64,000 nucleotides of DNA. Source: Kofleriaceae bacterium. Its GTDB lineage: Bacteria > Myxococcota_A > Polyangia > Haliangiales > Haliangiaceae. How positions within the stretch are numbered: position 1 is the stretch's first letter; each line of letters opens with the position of its first letter. This document shows positions 7,899 to 17,329 of the stretch, in pieces. The stretch is from positions 49,371 through 113,370 of the forward strand of contig JAGPCO010000009.1 in assembly GCA_018058095.1 (NCBI GenBank), given 5' to 3'. A model generated the notes under the pieces. That model searched no databases, was not told the DNA's origin, and saw only the letters and a list, made by a program, of their open reading frames with translations. Both the position numbers and the translations under genes were made by a program.

Positions 7899-10337
7899 AT
7901 GATGATGACCCCGCGCGGCCTGGTCGGCTCGGTGTGTGTGCTCGCGCTGGCCGCCTGCTCCGGGGACGATGGCCATGGCCGCCACGGCGCGACCACGCCG
8001 ACGCCGCGGCCGTCGGCGCCCACCGACGCCAGCACCAGCACCAGCGCCGACGCCGGGCCGGTCGCCGCCGCCGGCGCCGTCGCCCTCGACGAGGACATGG
8101 CGGTCGGCTACTTCGCGACCGGGCCGGCCGCGCCGGCCGCGGCCGCCTACGCCGCCGGCGCCTGGGCCGAGGCGCGCGCCGGCTTCGCGGCGGTTGCGGC
8201 CGACCGCAGCCAGCCGCAGCCGCAGCGCGACCGGGCCGGCCTGATGGCGGCGCTGGCCGCGGCCGAGCTGTCGCAGTGGAAGGCCGCCGCCAGCGAGCTG
8301 GCCCTGGCTCGGGCCGCGCTGCCGGTGCTGGTCGACTGGATCACGTACCAGGAGGCGCGGGCGCGCTACTTCGCGCGCGAGTTCGACGCGGCCCTGACCC
8401 TGGCCCGGGCGGTCGGGCCCGACTCCATCGCCGGGGCCGACGCCGCGCTGCTCGTCGGCGACATCCTGCGCGGCCGGCCCGATCGGGCCGCGACCGCGGC
8501 CCACTACCGCGCCTACCTCACCGCGCGCCCCAAGGGCATCCGCCGCTCGGAGGCGCGCTTCCGCCTGGCCGAGGCGCTGGCCGGCGACGCCGGGGCCGGG
8601 GTCGCCGGCGCCAGCGCCGAGCGGCTGGCCCTGCTTCGCGACATCCTCATCGAGGACCCGCTATCGTCGTGGGCGACCAAGGCGGCGCCGGCGCTGACCT
8701 CGCTGACCGTCGTCCCGCCCGGCCCGGTGCGCCTGTCGGCCGGCGAGCAGATCACCCGCGGCATGGCGCTGTTCGACGCCATGCGTAACCCGGAGTCGGA
8801 GGCCGCGTTCCGCGCCGCCCTCGCCACTGCCCCGACGGCGGTCGAGGCCTGCGTCGCCGGTTACCACCTGGCGCAGTCGCGCTTCAAGGCGCGCGATCGC
8901 AAGGCGGCCGGGCCGCTGTTCGACGACGCGGCCGCGCGCTGCCGCGCCGCCGGCAACGCCGACCTCGAGATCAAGAGCGCGTACCAGGCCGGCCGCGCCT
9001 ACGCCTTCGTCGGCGACCGCAAGACCGCGATCGCCCGCTACCAGGCGGCGCAGCGGGTCGATCCGGCGCACAGCTACACCGACGACGCGGTGCTGCGTGA
9101 GGCCGAGGAGTACGCCGACCTCGGCGACGACGAGGCCGTGCGCACCACCCTGGCCCGCATCCCGCGCGAGTTCCCGGCCGGCGACATGAAGGCCGAGGCG
9201 TTGTGGCGCCTGGGCTGGCGCGCCTGGCGGGCCGGCTCCATCACCGAGGCGATCGACTGGTGGAAGCAGCAGATCGCGACCACGCCGATCGACGACAACT
9301 ACTGGGCCGAGGGCCAGCCGCAGTACTGGCTGGGCCGGGCCTTCGCCAAGGCCGGTCAGGCCAAGGCCGCGCTGGCGTCGTGGGAGGAGGCGGTCCGGCT
9401 GTACCCGATGCAGTACTACGCGCTGCTCGCGCTCAACCGCATCCGCGAGGCGGCCCCGGCCCGCTTCGAGGTGCTCATGCGCGAGCTGGCGGCCGAGCCG
9501 CCCGGCGGCCCAGCCCGGCTGGTGTTCCGGCCGCGCCCGGAGTGGGGCGCGCCCGGCTTCGTGCGCGGCATGGAGCTGCTGCGCCTCGGCCTGGGCGCCG
9601 AGGCCGAGGCCGAGCTGCGGGCGATCGGCCTGACCGCCCCGGCCGACAAGAAGCGCGTCGACGACCCTGACCTCGTCGACAAGCTGTGGGCGATGGCGTT
9701 CCTGTACGACCGGGCCGGCCGGTACGCCACCTCGCACTGGCCGACCCGCTGGCACATCCTCGACTACCGCCGGCGCTGGCCGGTCGGGGCCGACCGCCTG
9801 CGCTGGCAGATCGCCTACCCGCGCGCGTTCTGGCCACTCCTGACCGACCACGCCACCCGCAACCAGGTGCCGGTCGCGATGCAGATCGCCATCGTCCGCG
9901 AGGAGAGCGCGTTCGATCCGTGGCGCGAGTCGTACGCCAACGCCATCGGCCTGACCCAGATGATCCAGTCGACCGCGACGCGGTTCGCCAAGGGCACCGG
10001 CATCGACCCCACCCGCGACAGCCTGCGCGACCCCGAGAAGAACGTGACCATCGGCTCCCGCTTCCTCGGCTTCCTGTTCCAGCACTGGAAGGGCTTCACC
10101 ATGCTGGTGCCGCCCGGCTACAACGCCGGCGAGGGCGGCGTCGCGCGCATGCTGCGCGTGCGTGGCGGCTGGGACGCCGACGAGTTCATCGAGGGGATCG
10201 TCGACGACCAGGCCCGCAACTACAGCAAGCGCGTGCTCGGCTCGTTCTTCACCTACACCTGGCTGTACCAGCAACAGGTCCCGGTCATGCCCAACCTCAT
10301 CCCGCCCGAGCTGGTCGCCCGCGCAAACCGCCCGTAG
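7899..10337 (+). CDS. Soluble lytic murein transglycosylase (Slt-type lipoprotein)
   Basis: 812 residues. The ATG cluster ATGATGATG begins a lipoprotein signal (VCVLALAAC). A long alpha-superhelical region of TPR-like repeats (about 60-640) is typical of Slt70 enzymes. The C-terminal SLT domain (about 650-800) carries the catalytic glutamate in REESAFDP (Glu669), followed by NAIGLTQMIQSTA and PPGYNAGEGGV. All three match family 1 lytic transglycosylase motifs. The enzyme cleaves peptidoglycan glycan strands to 1,6-anhydro-muropeptides in the periplasm, for wall turnover or insertion of envelope machines. It lies between two Ser/Thr kinase genes, which makes it, or its peptidoglycan products, a plausible target or input of kinase signalling; that link is inference. 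The lipid anchor would hold it at a membrane. Confidence 0.92.
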   Translation: MMMTPRGLVGSVCVLALAACSGDDGHGRHGATTPTPRPSAPTDASTSTSADAGPVAAAGAVALDEDMAVGYFATGPAAPAAAAYAAGAWAEARAGFAAVAADRSQPQPQRDRAGLMAALAAAELSQWKAAASELALARAALPVLVDWITYQEARARYFAREFDAALTLARAVGPDSIAGADAALLVGDILRGRPDRAATAAHYRAYLTARPKGIRRSEARFRLAEALAGDAGAGVAGASAERLALLRDILIEDPLSSWATKAAPALTSLTVVPPGPVRLSAGEQITRGMALFDAMRNPESEAAFRAALATAPTAVEACVAGYHLAQSRFKARDRKAAGPLFDDAAARCRAAGNADLEIKSAYQAGRAYAFVGDRKTAIARYQAAQRVDPAHSYTDDAVLREAEEYADLGDDEAVRTTLARIPREFPAGDMKAEALWRLGWRAWRAGSITEAIDWWKQQIATTPIDDNYWAEGQPQYWLGRAFAKAGQAKAALASWEEAVRLYPMQYYALLALNRIREAAPARFEVLMRELAAEPPGGPARLVFRPRPEWGAPGFVRGMELLRLGLGAEAEAELRAIGLTAPADKKRVDDPDLVDKLWAMAFLYDRAGRYATSHWPTRWHILDYRRRWPVGADRLRWQIAYPRAFWPLLTDHATRNQVPVAMQIAIVREESAFDPWRESYANAIGLTQMIQSTATRFAKGTGIDPTRDSLRDPEKNVTIGSRFLGFLFQHWKGFTMLVPPGYNAGEGGVARMLRVRGGWDADEFIEGIVDDQARNYSKRVLGSFFTYTWLYQQQVPVMPNLIPPELVARANRP

Positions 10338-10362
10338 CAGGCTGCCGCTCCCTGGTTCCGGA

Positions 10363-11163
10363 TCAGAGATCGTCGCACAGCGTGCCGAGCGCGCCGTACA
10401 CGCCGAGGTCGCGGTAGATCAGGTAGACGTTCTCCTGCACCGGCAGCAGGACCAGCTCGAACTTCTTGCGGCCACGGACCCAGTACGCCGTGTTGTCGCT
10501 GCGGGTGACGATGCGGATCTCGCCGCGCTTGGTGCCGTAGATCTTGCCGGCGCTGTCGTCGACCAGGTTGGTCATGGCCAGCTCCTTCATCGCGCCCTTC
10601 TTGCCGATGAAGACGCGGTGACCACCACGGCCCTCCTCCTCGCGGAAGCGGTCGACGTAGTAGTAGGTGCCGACGTCGTCACGCGCCAGCAGCTCGCCCT
10701 GGCGCTTCCACAGCGGGCGGCGGAACTGCGCGGTGGCGAGGATCCGCTCCGACTCCTTGGCCGGCAGCTTGCGCATCTCGACCTCGTTCTTGTCGAGCGT
10801 GCCGCAGGCGAGCCAGTACTTCTTGTCGCTGCGCAGGCTGAGCGAGCCAAGCCGGTTGTTGGCCCGGGGCGCCCACGTCGTGTAGTCCCAGGTCCCGCTG
10901 GTGCCGTCCATGCCGCCGCCGACCACGCGCTGCTGGTACATGACCTTGCCGTCGCCGGCGAACACCTCCTTGTCGCTGAACTTCGGGTCGACCACCACGA
11001 CCAGGCCGTCATCGTTGGTCAGCACGATCAAGCGCGACCGCGTCTCGCTGATGTCGATGACCTCCGGGTCGGCGCCCGGGTCCGGCTTGGCGCTGGCCGG
11101 GCCGGTGGCGGCGGCGGCGGCGGCCGCGACCAGCACCGCGGCCGCGGCGCGGGGGAGGGACAT
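10363..11163 (-). CDS. Exported protein of unknown function
   Basis: 266 residues from the ATG at 11163. An upstream in-frame start exists, but only this one begins a normal signal peptide (MSLPRAAAAVLVAAAAAAA, ending near SAKPDPG). The mature part is rich in charged residues and beta strands, with recurring Lys/Arg-Gly turns (LSLRSDKKYWLACG, RVFIGKKGAMKEL, KIYGTKRGEIRIV, YWVRGRKKFEL). This suggests a repeated beta architecture. I do not recognise a family. It is convergent with the lytic transglycosylase gene (25 bases between stops) and divergent from a Ser/Thr kinase gene. It ends in LGTLCDDL with no membrane segment after the signal, so it is probably periplasmic. Confidence 0.6.
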   Translation of the reverse strand: MSLPRAAAAVLVAAAAAAATGPASAKPDPGADPEVIDISETRSRLIVLTNDDGLVVVVDPKFSDKEVFAGDGKVMYQQRVVGGGMDGTSGTWDYTTWAPRANNRLGSLSLRSDKKYWLACGTLDKNEVEMRKLPAKESERILATAQFRRPLWKRQGELLARDDVGTYYYVDRFREEEGRGGHRVFIGKKGAMKELAMTNLVDDSAGKIYGTKRGEIRIVTRSDNTAYWVRGRKKFELVLLPVQENVYLIYRDLGVYGALGTLCDDL

Positions 11164-11217
11164 GATGGTGGCGGGGCGGGCTGCGCGCTGCACGGGTTCA
11201 TTATACGCTGGGAGGCG

Positions 11218-12957
<1,740 letters not shown>

Positions 12958-12986
12958 CGGCCACGCCCGCCCCGCCGCTCGAGCCC

Positions 12987-13355
12987 TCAGGGCTCGACCA
13001 GCACGACCACCTGGCCACCGTCCGCGAGATCGATCCGCATCGACGCGCCGACCGCGCTGGTCGCCCACCGGTCCACCACGTCGGCCAGCTCGGCCGGCCG
13101 GCGATCGAGCGTGACGACGCGGTTGCCGGGCTGCAGGCCGAGCGCGGTGGCGACCAGGCGCGGCGACACCCGCGGCAGGACGGCCTGGCGGGAGATCGTC
13201 ACCACCCGCGCGGCCTGCACCTCGGCGGCGACGGCCGGGCAGGCGGCCGGGGCGCAGCGCGGGGCCTCGGTGTGGATCACGATCGCCGGCGGCCGGGACG
13301 CCAGCACGCCCAGGGCCAGTCCGACGGCGCCTCCGATGACAAACCTTGCTCGCAT
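12987..13355 (-). CDS. Small membrane-anchored PDZ-like protein
   Basis: 122 residues. One N-terminal hydrophobic helix (FVIGGAVGLALGVLA) acts as signal anchor. A Cys-containing linker (APRCAPAACPAV) follows, then a C-terminal half that reads like a PDZ domain: a binding-groove-like LVATALGLQPGNRVVTLD, a helix PAELADVVDRW and a final strand GGQVVVLVEP. PDZ modules of this kind recur in secretion-system inner-membrane proteins such as GspC and in envelope proteases, but nothing else of such a system is nearby. It follows bacterioferritin on the same strand after 146 bases. Its stop faces the kinase stop across 29 bases. The assignment to a PDZ fold is by eye and needs a profile comparison. Confidence 0.6.
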   Translation of the reverse strand: MRARFVIGGAVGLALGVLASRPPAIVIHTEAPRCAPAACPAVAAEVQAARVVTISRQAVLPRVSPRLVATALGLQPGNRVVTLDRRPAELADVVDRWATSAVGASMRIDLADGGQVVVLVEP

Positions 13356-13501
13356 GCAGGTGGGTGCTGCAAGGTCGACGCCAGGGCGGTGGCACCAGCA
13401 GACACGGCGTTACCGGCGGCGCGGGCCGTGCCGGGTGCCACCTCGGCGCCGCGACCAGGCCGGCGCTGCCAGGCTGGCACGTGGTCCTGCGCCGGCCTGC
13501 G

Positions 13502-13969
13502 CTACTTGAGCTGCTGTGCCAGGTAGTTCTGCTCGCCGACCTGCTTCATCAGCTCGAGCTGGCTCTCGAGCCAGTCGGCGTGTTGCTCCTCGCCGACCAG
13601 GATGCGCTTGAGCAGATCCTCGCTGCCGTTGTCGCCGACCTTGCGGGCGGCGTCGATGCCGTCGTTGAGGAACTTGATGGCGTGGATCTCGAGCTGGAGG
13701 TCGCTCTCGAACTGCTCCTTGACGGTCTCGCCGACGCGCAGCTTGTTGTAGCGCTGCAGGTTGGGGATACCCTCGAGGAACAGGATGCGGGTGATCACCT
13801 CGTCGGCGTGCCGCATCTCGTCGATGGACTCGAGCCGGATCTTGGCGGCGAGGCGCTCATAGCCCCAGTTCGCGCACATCTTGCTGTGCACGAAGTACTG
13901 GTTGATCGCCGTCAGCTCGTTGGTGAGCAGGTCGTTCAGGATGCGGAGAACGTCTTTGTTGCCCTTCAT
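13502..13969 (-). CDS. bfr: Bacterioferritin
   Basis: 155 residues, the normal length for bacterioferritin, a 24-subunit haem-containing cage that oxidises and stores iron in the cytoplasm. Ferroxidase ligands are at the expected positions: Glu18 (TNELTAINQYF), Glu51 and His54 (IDEMRHADEVITR), with further acidic residues in EEQHADWLESQLEL. Met52, the axial haem ligand of E. coli Bfr, is present, which separates it from non-haem ferritins. The ATG overlaps the stop of the upstream bfd gene by four bases (ATGA), so storage and release proteins are translationally coupled, with bfd first. Expression is probably iron-controlled through the AT-rich site upstream of bfd. Confidence 0.96.
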   Translation of the reverse strand: MKGNKDVLRILNDLLTNELTAINQYFVHSKMCANWGYERLAAKIRLESIDEMRHADEVITRILFLEGIPNLQRYNKLRVGETVKEQFESDLQLEIHAIKFLNDGIDAARKVGDNGSEDLLKRILVGEEQHADWLESQLELMKQVGEQNYLAQQLK

Positions 13970-14226
13970 GCCGCCTCGCGCCGTCTGGTTCGGCCGGCGG
14001 ACCTTACCGAGACGAGCGAGTCCCCACAACGACCGGGGCACGGGTTGTCTCCGTCGGCGCCACCACCGCCACACGCGGCCACCTTGTCGGCGATCTCGCC
14101 GAGGCAGGCGCCGCAGCTGGTGCCGGCGCCGCACCGGCCGCCGACCGCTTCGACCGAGTCCGCACCCTCGGCGATCACCCGCTCGACCTCGCGCTCGGAC
14201 ACGCCATGGCACAGGCACAGGAGCAT
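13966..14226 (-). CDS. bfd: Bacterioferritin-associated ferredoxin
   Basis: 86 residues. Bfd is a [2Fe-2S] protein that docks on bacterioferritin and passes electrons to mobilise stored iron. The four cluster cysteines fall at 4, 6, 38 and 41 (MLLCLCHG and TSCGAC), exactly the E. coli Bfd spacing. The start is set at 14226 so that CxC sits at the N terminus, as in the family; an upstream in-frame start would add 13 unrelated residues. The C-terminal tail is longer than usual, with three more cysteines (CGGGGADGDNPCPGRC) and an Arg-rich end; these are not part of the known cluster. It is translationally coupled to bfr. Confidence 0.92.
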   Translation of the reverse strand: MLLCLCHGVSEREVERVIAEGADSVEAVGGRCGAGTSCGACLGEIADKVAACGGGGADGDNPCPGRCGDSLVSVRSAGRTRRREAA

Positions 14227-14232
14227 CTTGAA

Positions 14233-14251
14233 TTTGATAATGCCTTTCAAA
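14233..14251. promoter_or_regulatory. AT-rich inverted repeat upstream of bfd-bfr, possible Fur-type site
   Basis: TTTGATAATGCCTTTCAAA is an inverted repeat of TTTGA/TCAAA half-sites. It contains GATAATG, which matches one hexamer-like half of the Fur box. It lies 7-25 bases upstream of the bfd ATG in an AT-rich pocket that stands out from the G+C-rich surroundings. Position over the promoter or leader would fit iron-dependent control. Only one half matches the Fur consensus well, so this is a candidate site. Confidence 0.35.
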
Positions 14252-14357
14252 CCCGTTCTGATCAAGGCCGATCGCTGGGCCTGCAGGGGTCAGCGCACCA
14301 GGAATCAGGGACTTGGAGAGGGGCAACGCTTGACGATCGTGGCTCGCGAGGGCCAGC

Positions 14358-15293
14358 ATGAACCCGATGTGGACGCGCGCCTGGCGAAGCGGGATCGCCG
14401 CGGTGCTGGTCGCCGCGGCCAGCTGCGGCGACTCGCGCCGACCGCCGCCACCGCTGGTGCTGATCGACGCGCCGCCACCGACCGTGCTGCCGGACCTGGT
14501 CGCGCCGCTGGTTCCGGCCACCGTCACGCTGCTGGAGCCCGGGGCCGAGCCGCGCCGCCCGCGCCGGTACGACTACGACGTCAACCGCATGCTCGGCCTC
14601 GAGCTCGAGCTGGCGTGGACGACCACCGAAGGGCCGGGCGGAGCGAGCACGCCGCCGGCGGTGCTGGTCCGGTTCGAGCCGGCGGCCAAGGCCCGCACCG
14701 GCGAGCTCACCCCGGTGATCCTGACCGCCGAGCTGGTGTCGGCCCGTGACGTCGAGGGCGGGGTCGCCCCGGCCTCGACCCTGGCCCAGGCCACCGCCGA
14801 GCTTCGTGGCGCCAGCATCCGGTTCGAGCTCGACGACCGTGGCGTGACCCGGACCCGCCACGCCGACGGCCCCCTCGGCAACCACCGCCACCCGCTGTGG
14901 GCCACCATCGCGCCCGGCCTCGACCAGCTGTGGCTGCCGCTGCCGGCCGAGGACATCGGCGTCGGCGCCCGCTGGACCGTCCACGAGGTGCGCTGGTACG
15001 GCGGCGCCCTGGTCACGATCGAGTCGACCTACCAGCTCGACGCCGTCGACGGCAGCGGGCTCAGCGTGCGCGGGGAGCGCCGGCTGACCGGTCGGCCGCA
15101 GCGGCTCGAGACCGGCTCGGCGCCGGTCGAGGTGTCCGACATCGAGGGCACCGGTGCGATCGACGCCCAGGTCCTGCTCGGCCGGGGCGAGGTGCGGGCC
15201 ACCGGCACGCTGGCCCTGTCGCAGACGATGACCACCATGGGCCAGACGATCCGCGTCGGGTCCCAGCTGCGCTTCACGATCACCCCGCGCTGA
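14358..15293 (+). CDS. Lipoprotein of unknown function
   Basis: 311 residues. A signal peptide with lipobox (AVLVAAASC) and a Pro-rich linker (PPPPLVLIDAPPPTVLPD) precede an all-beta-looking mature domain with long amphipathic strands (LELELAWTTTEG, VTLLEPG, TYQLDAVDGSGLSVRGERRL, GQTIRVGSQLRFTI). The overall layout, a lipoprotein with a double-barrel-like beta domain evaluating large substitution terms, resembles DUF6263-like lipoproteins. I am not sure of that match. An SD-like GAGGG lies six bases before the ATG. The gene is divergent from bfd and convergent with rsmB (nine bases between stops). No enzyme motif was seen. Confidence 0.62.
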   Translation: MNPMWTRAWRSGIAAVLVAAASCGDSRRPPPPLVLIDAPPPTVLPDLVAPLVPATVTLLEPGAEPRRPRRYDYDVNRMLGLELELAWTTTEGPGGASTPPAVLVRFEPAAKARTGELTPVILTAELVSARDVEGGVAPASTLAQATAELRGASIRFELDDRGVTRTRHADGPLGNHRHPLWATIAPGLDQLWLPLPAEDIGVGARWTVHEVRWYGGALVTIESTYQLDAVDGSGLSVRGERRLTGRPQRLETGSAPVEVSDIEGTGAIDAQVLLGRGEVRATGTLALSQTMTTMGQTIRVGSQLRFTITPR

Positions 15294-15302
15294 GGTGGAG
15301 GC

Positions 15303-16613
15303 TCAGCGCCGGCGCAGGCGCGCCGCGAAGAACCCGTCGGCGCCGCCGGCGTGGGGCCAGGTGCGCAGCGCCGCGCGCCCCGGGCCGACCGGCTCGGCCA
15401 CGAAGGCCGGCTGCTCGGCCAGGAAACGCTCGACCTGGGCCTCGCCCTCGGTGACGGTGACGCTGCACACGCTGTAGACGAGCACGCCCCCCGGCGCCAC
15501 CCGGGGCGCGACCGCGGCCAGCAGCTCGTGCTGCAGCGCCGCCATCCGATCGACGTCGGCCGGGACCAGCCGCCACTTCGCCTCGGGGTGGCGCCGGAGC
15601 ACGCCGAGGCCGGTGCACGGCGCATCGAGCACCACCACCGGGTACGCGGCGGCCAGGGCCAGGCCGGGCGCGCGCAGGTCGCCGACCACGGTGCGGACGT
15701 TGCCGAGGCCGAGCCGGCGCGCCGAGGCCGCGGCCAGCTCGAGCTTGCCGGCGGCCAGATCGACCGCGTCGATCGACACCTCCGGCCCGGCCAGCTCGGC
15801 CAGCTGCGTCGCCTTGCCGCCGACGCCGGCGCAGGCGTCGAGCACCGGGCCGGCGCCGAGCGGCGCCGCCAGCGCCACCACCTGCTGGGCGCCGAGATCC
15901 TGCACCGTCCACCAGCCGGCGCGGAACGACGGTGACGCCGCCGGATCGCCGAGCCCGGTCACCGCGAGCGCGCCCGCCAGCTGGTCGGACGCGACCACCT
16001 CCGCGCCCTCCTCCACCAGCGCGGCGGCGACCTGATCGGCGCGCGCCCGGGTCGGGTTGACCCGCACCCACAACGGCGCCGGCGTGCTGAGCCCGGCCGC
16101 GGCCGCCGCCACCGTGGCCGCATCACCCCCGTCGGCCGCGACCGCCAGCGCCAGCTGATCGACGATCCAGCGCGGCAGGGAGTGCTCCACCACGATGCGC
16201 TCGAGCCCCGGCGGCGGCAGGGCCGGCTCGCCGACGCTCGACAGCTTGCGCAGGACCGCGTTGGTGAAGCCGGCCAGCTTGGTGCTGCTGGCCCGCACTG
16301 CGCCGACGGCGTCGTCGACCGCGGCGTGGGCCGGCACGCGCAGGAACAGCAGCTGGTAGGCCGCCACCCGCAGCGCCAGCAGCACCATCGGCGGGGTGCG
16401 CCCGAGATCCGCGAGCGCCGCCAGCGCGCGGTCGATCCGGGTCCGGTGCCGCAGCACGCCGTACACCAGCTCGGTGGTCAGGCGGCGGTCGCGCCCATCG
16501 AGCCCGCTGCGCCCGAGCTCGCCGTCGAGGGCCAGCGTCGCCCACGCGCCGTCGCGCTCGACCCGCGCCAGCACGCGCCGCGCCACCTCGCGCGCGCCGA
16601 CCGGCCGGCTCAC
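15303..16613 (-). CDS. rsmB: 16S rRNA m5C967 methyltransferase RsmB
   Basis: 436 residues, normal length. The N-terminal third is a NusB-like RNA-binding domain (VLARVERDGAWATLAL, FTNAVLRKL). The C-terminal half is a Rossmann SAM-dependent methyltransferase with motif I VLDACAGVGGKATQLAEL. The two catalytic cysteines are the motif IV DAPCTGLGVLRRHPEAKW (Cys333, releases the product) and motif VI VYSVCSVTVTEGE (Cys383, attacks C6). It methylates C967 of 16S rRNA during ribosome assembly. Translation starts at GTG. It lies 87 bases downstream of a small Cys-rich lipoprotein gene on the same strand and is not next to fmt or priA as in some bacteria. Confidence 0.94.
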   Translation of the reverse strand: MSRPVGAREVARRVLARVERDGAWATLALDGELGRSGLDGRDRRLTTELVYGVLRHRTRIDRALAALADLGRTPPMVLLALRVAAYQLLFLRVPAHAAVDDAVGAVRASSTKLAGFTNAVLRKLSSVGEPALPPPGLERIVVEHSLPRWIVDQLALAVAADGGDAATVAAAAAGLSTPAPLWVRVNPTRARADQVAAALVEEGAEVVASDQLAGALAVTGLGDPAASPSFRAGWWTVQDLGAQQVVALAAPLGAGPVLDACAGVGGKATQLAELAGPEVSIDAVDLAAGKLELAAASARRLGLGNVRTVVGDLRAPGLALAAAYPVVVLDAPCTGLGVLRRHPEAKWRLVPADVDRMAALQHELLAAVAPRVAPGGVLVYSVCSVTVTEGEAQVERFLAEQPAFVAEPVGPGRAALRTWPHAGGADGFFAARLRRR

Positions 16614-16700
16614 GCCCGGGCTCCGGGTGCGTCGGCGCGGCCGGCGCCGGTGACGGCGGCGCGCGACGCCAGGCCGGGGCAGGACGCGATCGTCATGGTG

Positions 16701-17267
16701 TCAGGGCGCGCATAGCTCGCCCCAGCGGGCGCAGGTCGCGCCGCGCTCGTCGAGGCAGCGCCGGTGCAGGCCATCACGGCGGTCGAACCGGCAGGCCGGG
16801 GCCGGGCAGGCCGCGCCATACCGTCGACATTGACCATCGCGGGCCTCGGCGCAGCGCTTGTAGGCGCCGTCGGCGGGGTCGATCCAGCAGTCGCCGGCCG
16901 GCTGGCACGGCGCCCCGAAGTGAAAGCAGGCGCCGGCGCCGCCGCTGAGGCAGCGATAGTACCCACCCGCGCCAGGGTGGTACGCGCAGGTCGGGGTGGC
17001 GCAGGCGACCCCGCCGGCCGCCAGCAGCGGCGTCCCCGGCGGGCCGTCGTCCCCGGCGGGTGGGGCGTCCCCGTGGCCGGAGCCGGAGCCAGCGCCGGCC
17101 CCCGACCCGCCGCCGGCCGCCGACCCGGCCGAACCCGCACCGGTCCCCAGCCGGCTCGGGCCGACCGGGCGAGACGCCCCCCCGGAGCAGGCCAGGCCCG
17201 CGACCAGGGTGATGGTCAGCGCGGCGATCCATCCGACGAACGGGGCGAAGTCACGGCGACCGGACAC
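16701..17267 (-). CDS. Small lipoprotein with three Cys-rich repeats
   Basis: 188 residues from a GTG start. The lipobox is TLVAGLAC. A Gly/Ser/Ala-rich flexible spacer of about 60 residues follows, then three tandem modules of about 30 residues. Each module has the pattern C-x-aromatic, x-x-R-C, C-x-x-aromatic-G-x-x-C. Visible cores are YYRCLSGGAGACFHFGAPC, YKRCAEARDGQCRRYGAAC and HRRCLDERGATCARWGELC. The even cysteine number and export signal suggest disulfide-bonded extracellular modules on a stalk. I do not recognise the repeat; it differs from the CGDG repeat of the protein at the left edge. The neighbouring lipase-like lipoprotein gene is divergent, 62 bases away. Confidence 0.65.
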   Translation of the reverse strand: MSGRRDFAPFVGWIAALTITLVAGLACSGGASRPVGPSRLGTGAGSAGSAAGGGSGAGAGSGSGHGDAPPAGDDGPPGTPLLAAGGVACATPTCAYHPGAGGYYRCLSGGAGACFHFGAPCQPAGDCWIDPADGAYKRCAEARDGQCRRYGAACPAPACRFDRRDGLHRRCLDERGATCARWGELCAP

Positions 17268-17329
17268 CGCGCGGAAGGTAGCGCGAGGTCGGCGCCGTCG
17301 CCAGGCGGACCGTGGTGTAGCGTCGACCC

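Noticed and set aside
10162..11217. Upstream extension of the second Ser/Thr kinase frame
   Set aside because: The frame is open but lies over the transglycosylase end and opposite the exported hypothetical protein; the kinase domain begins just after 11218.
14323..14334. GCAACGCTTGAC shared with 63201-63212, upstream of two genes, as a common promoter
   Set aside because: A 12-base match is expected many times by chance in 64 kb, and no -10 element lies at a suitable distance in either place.
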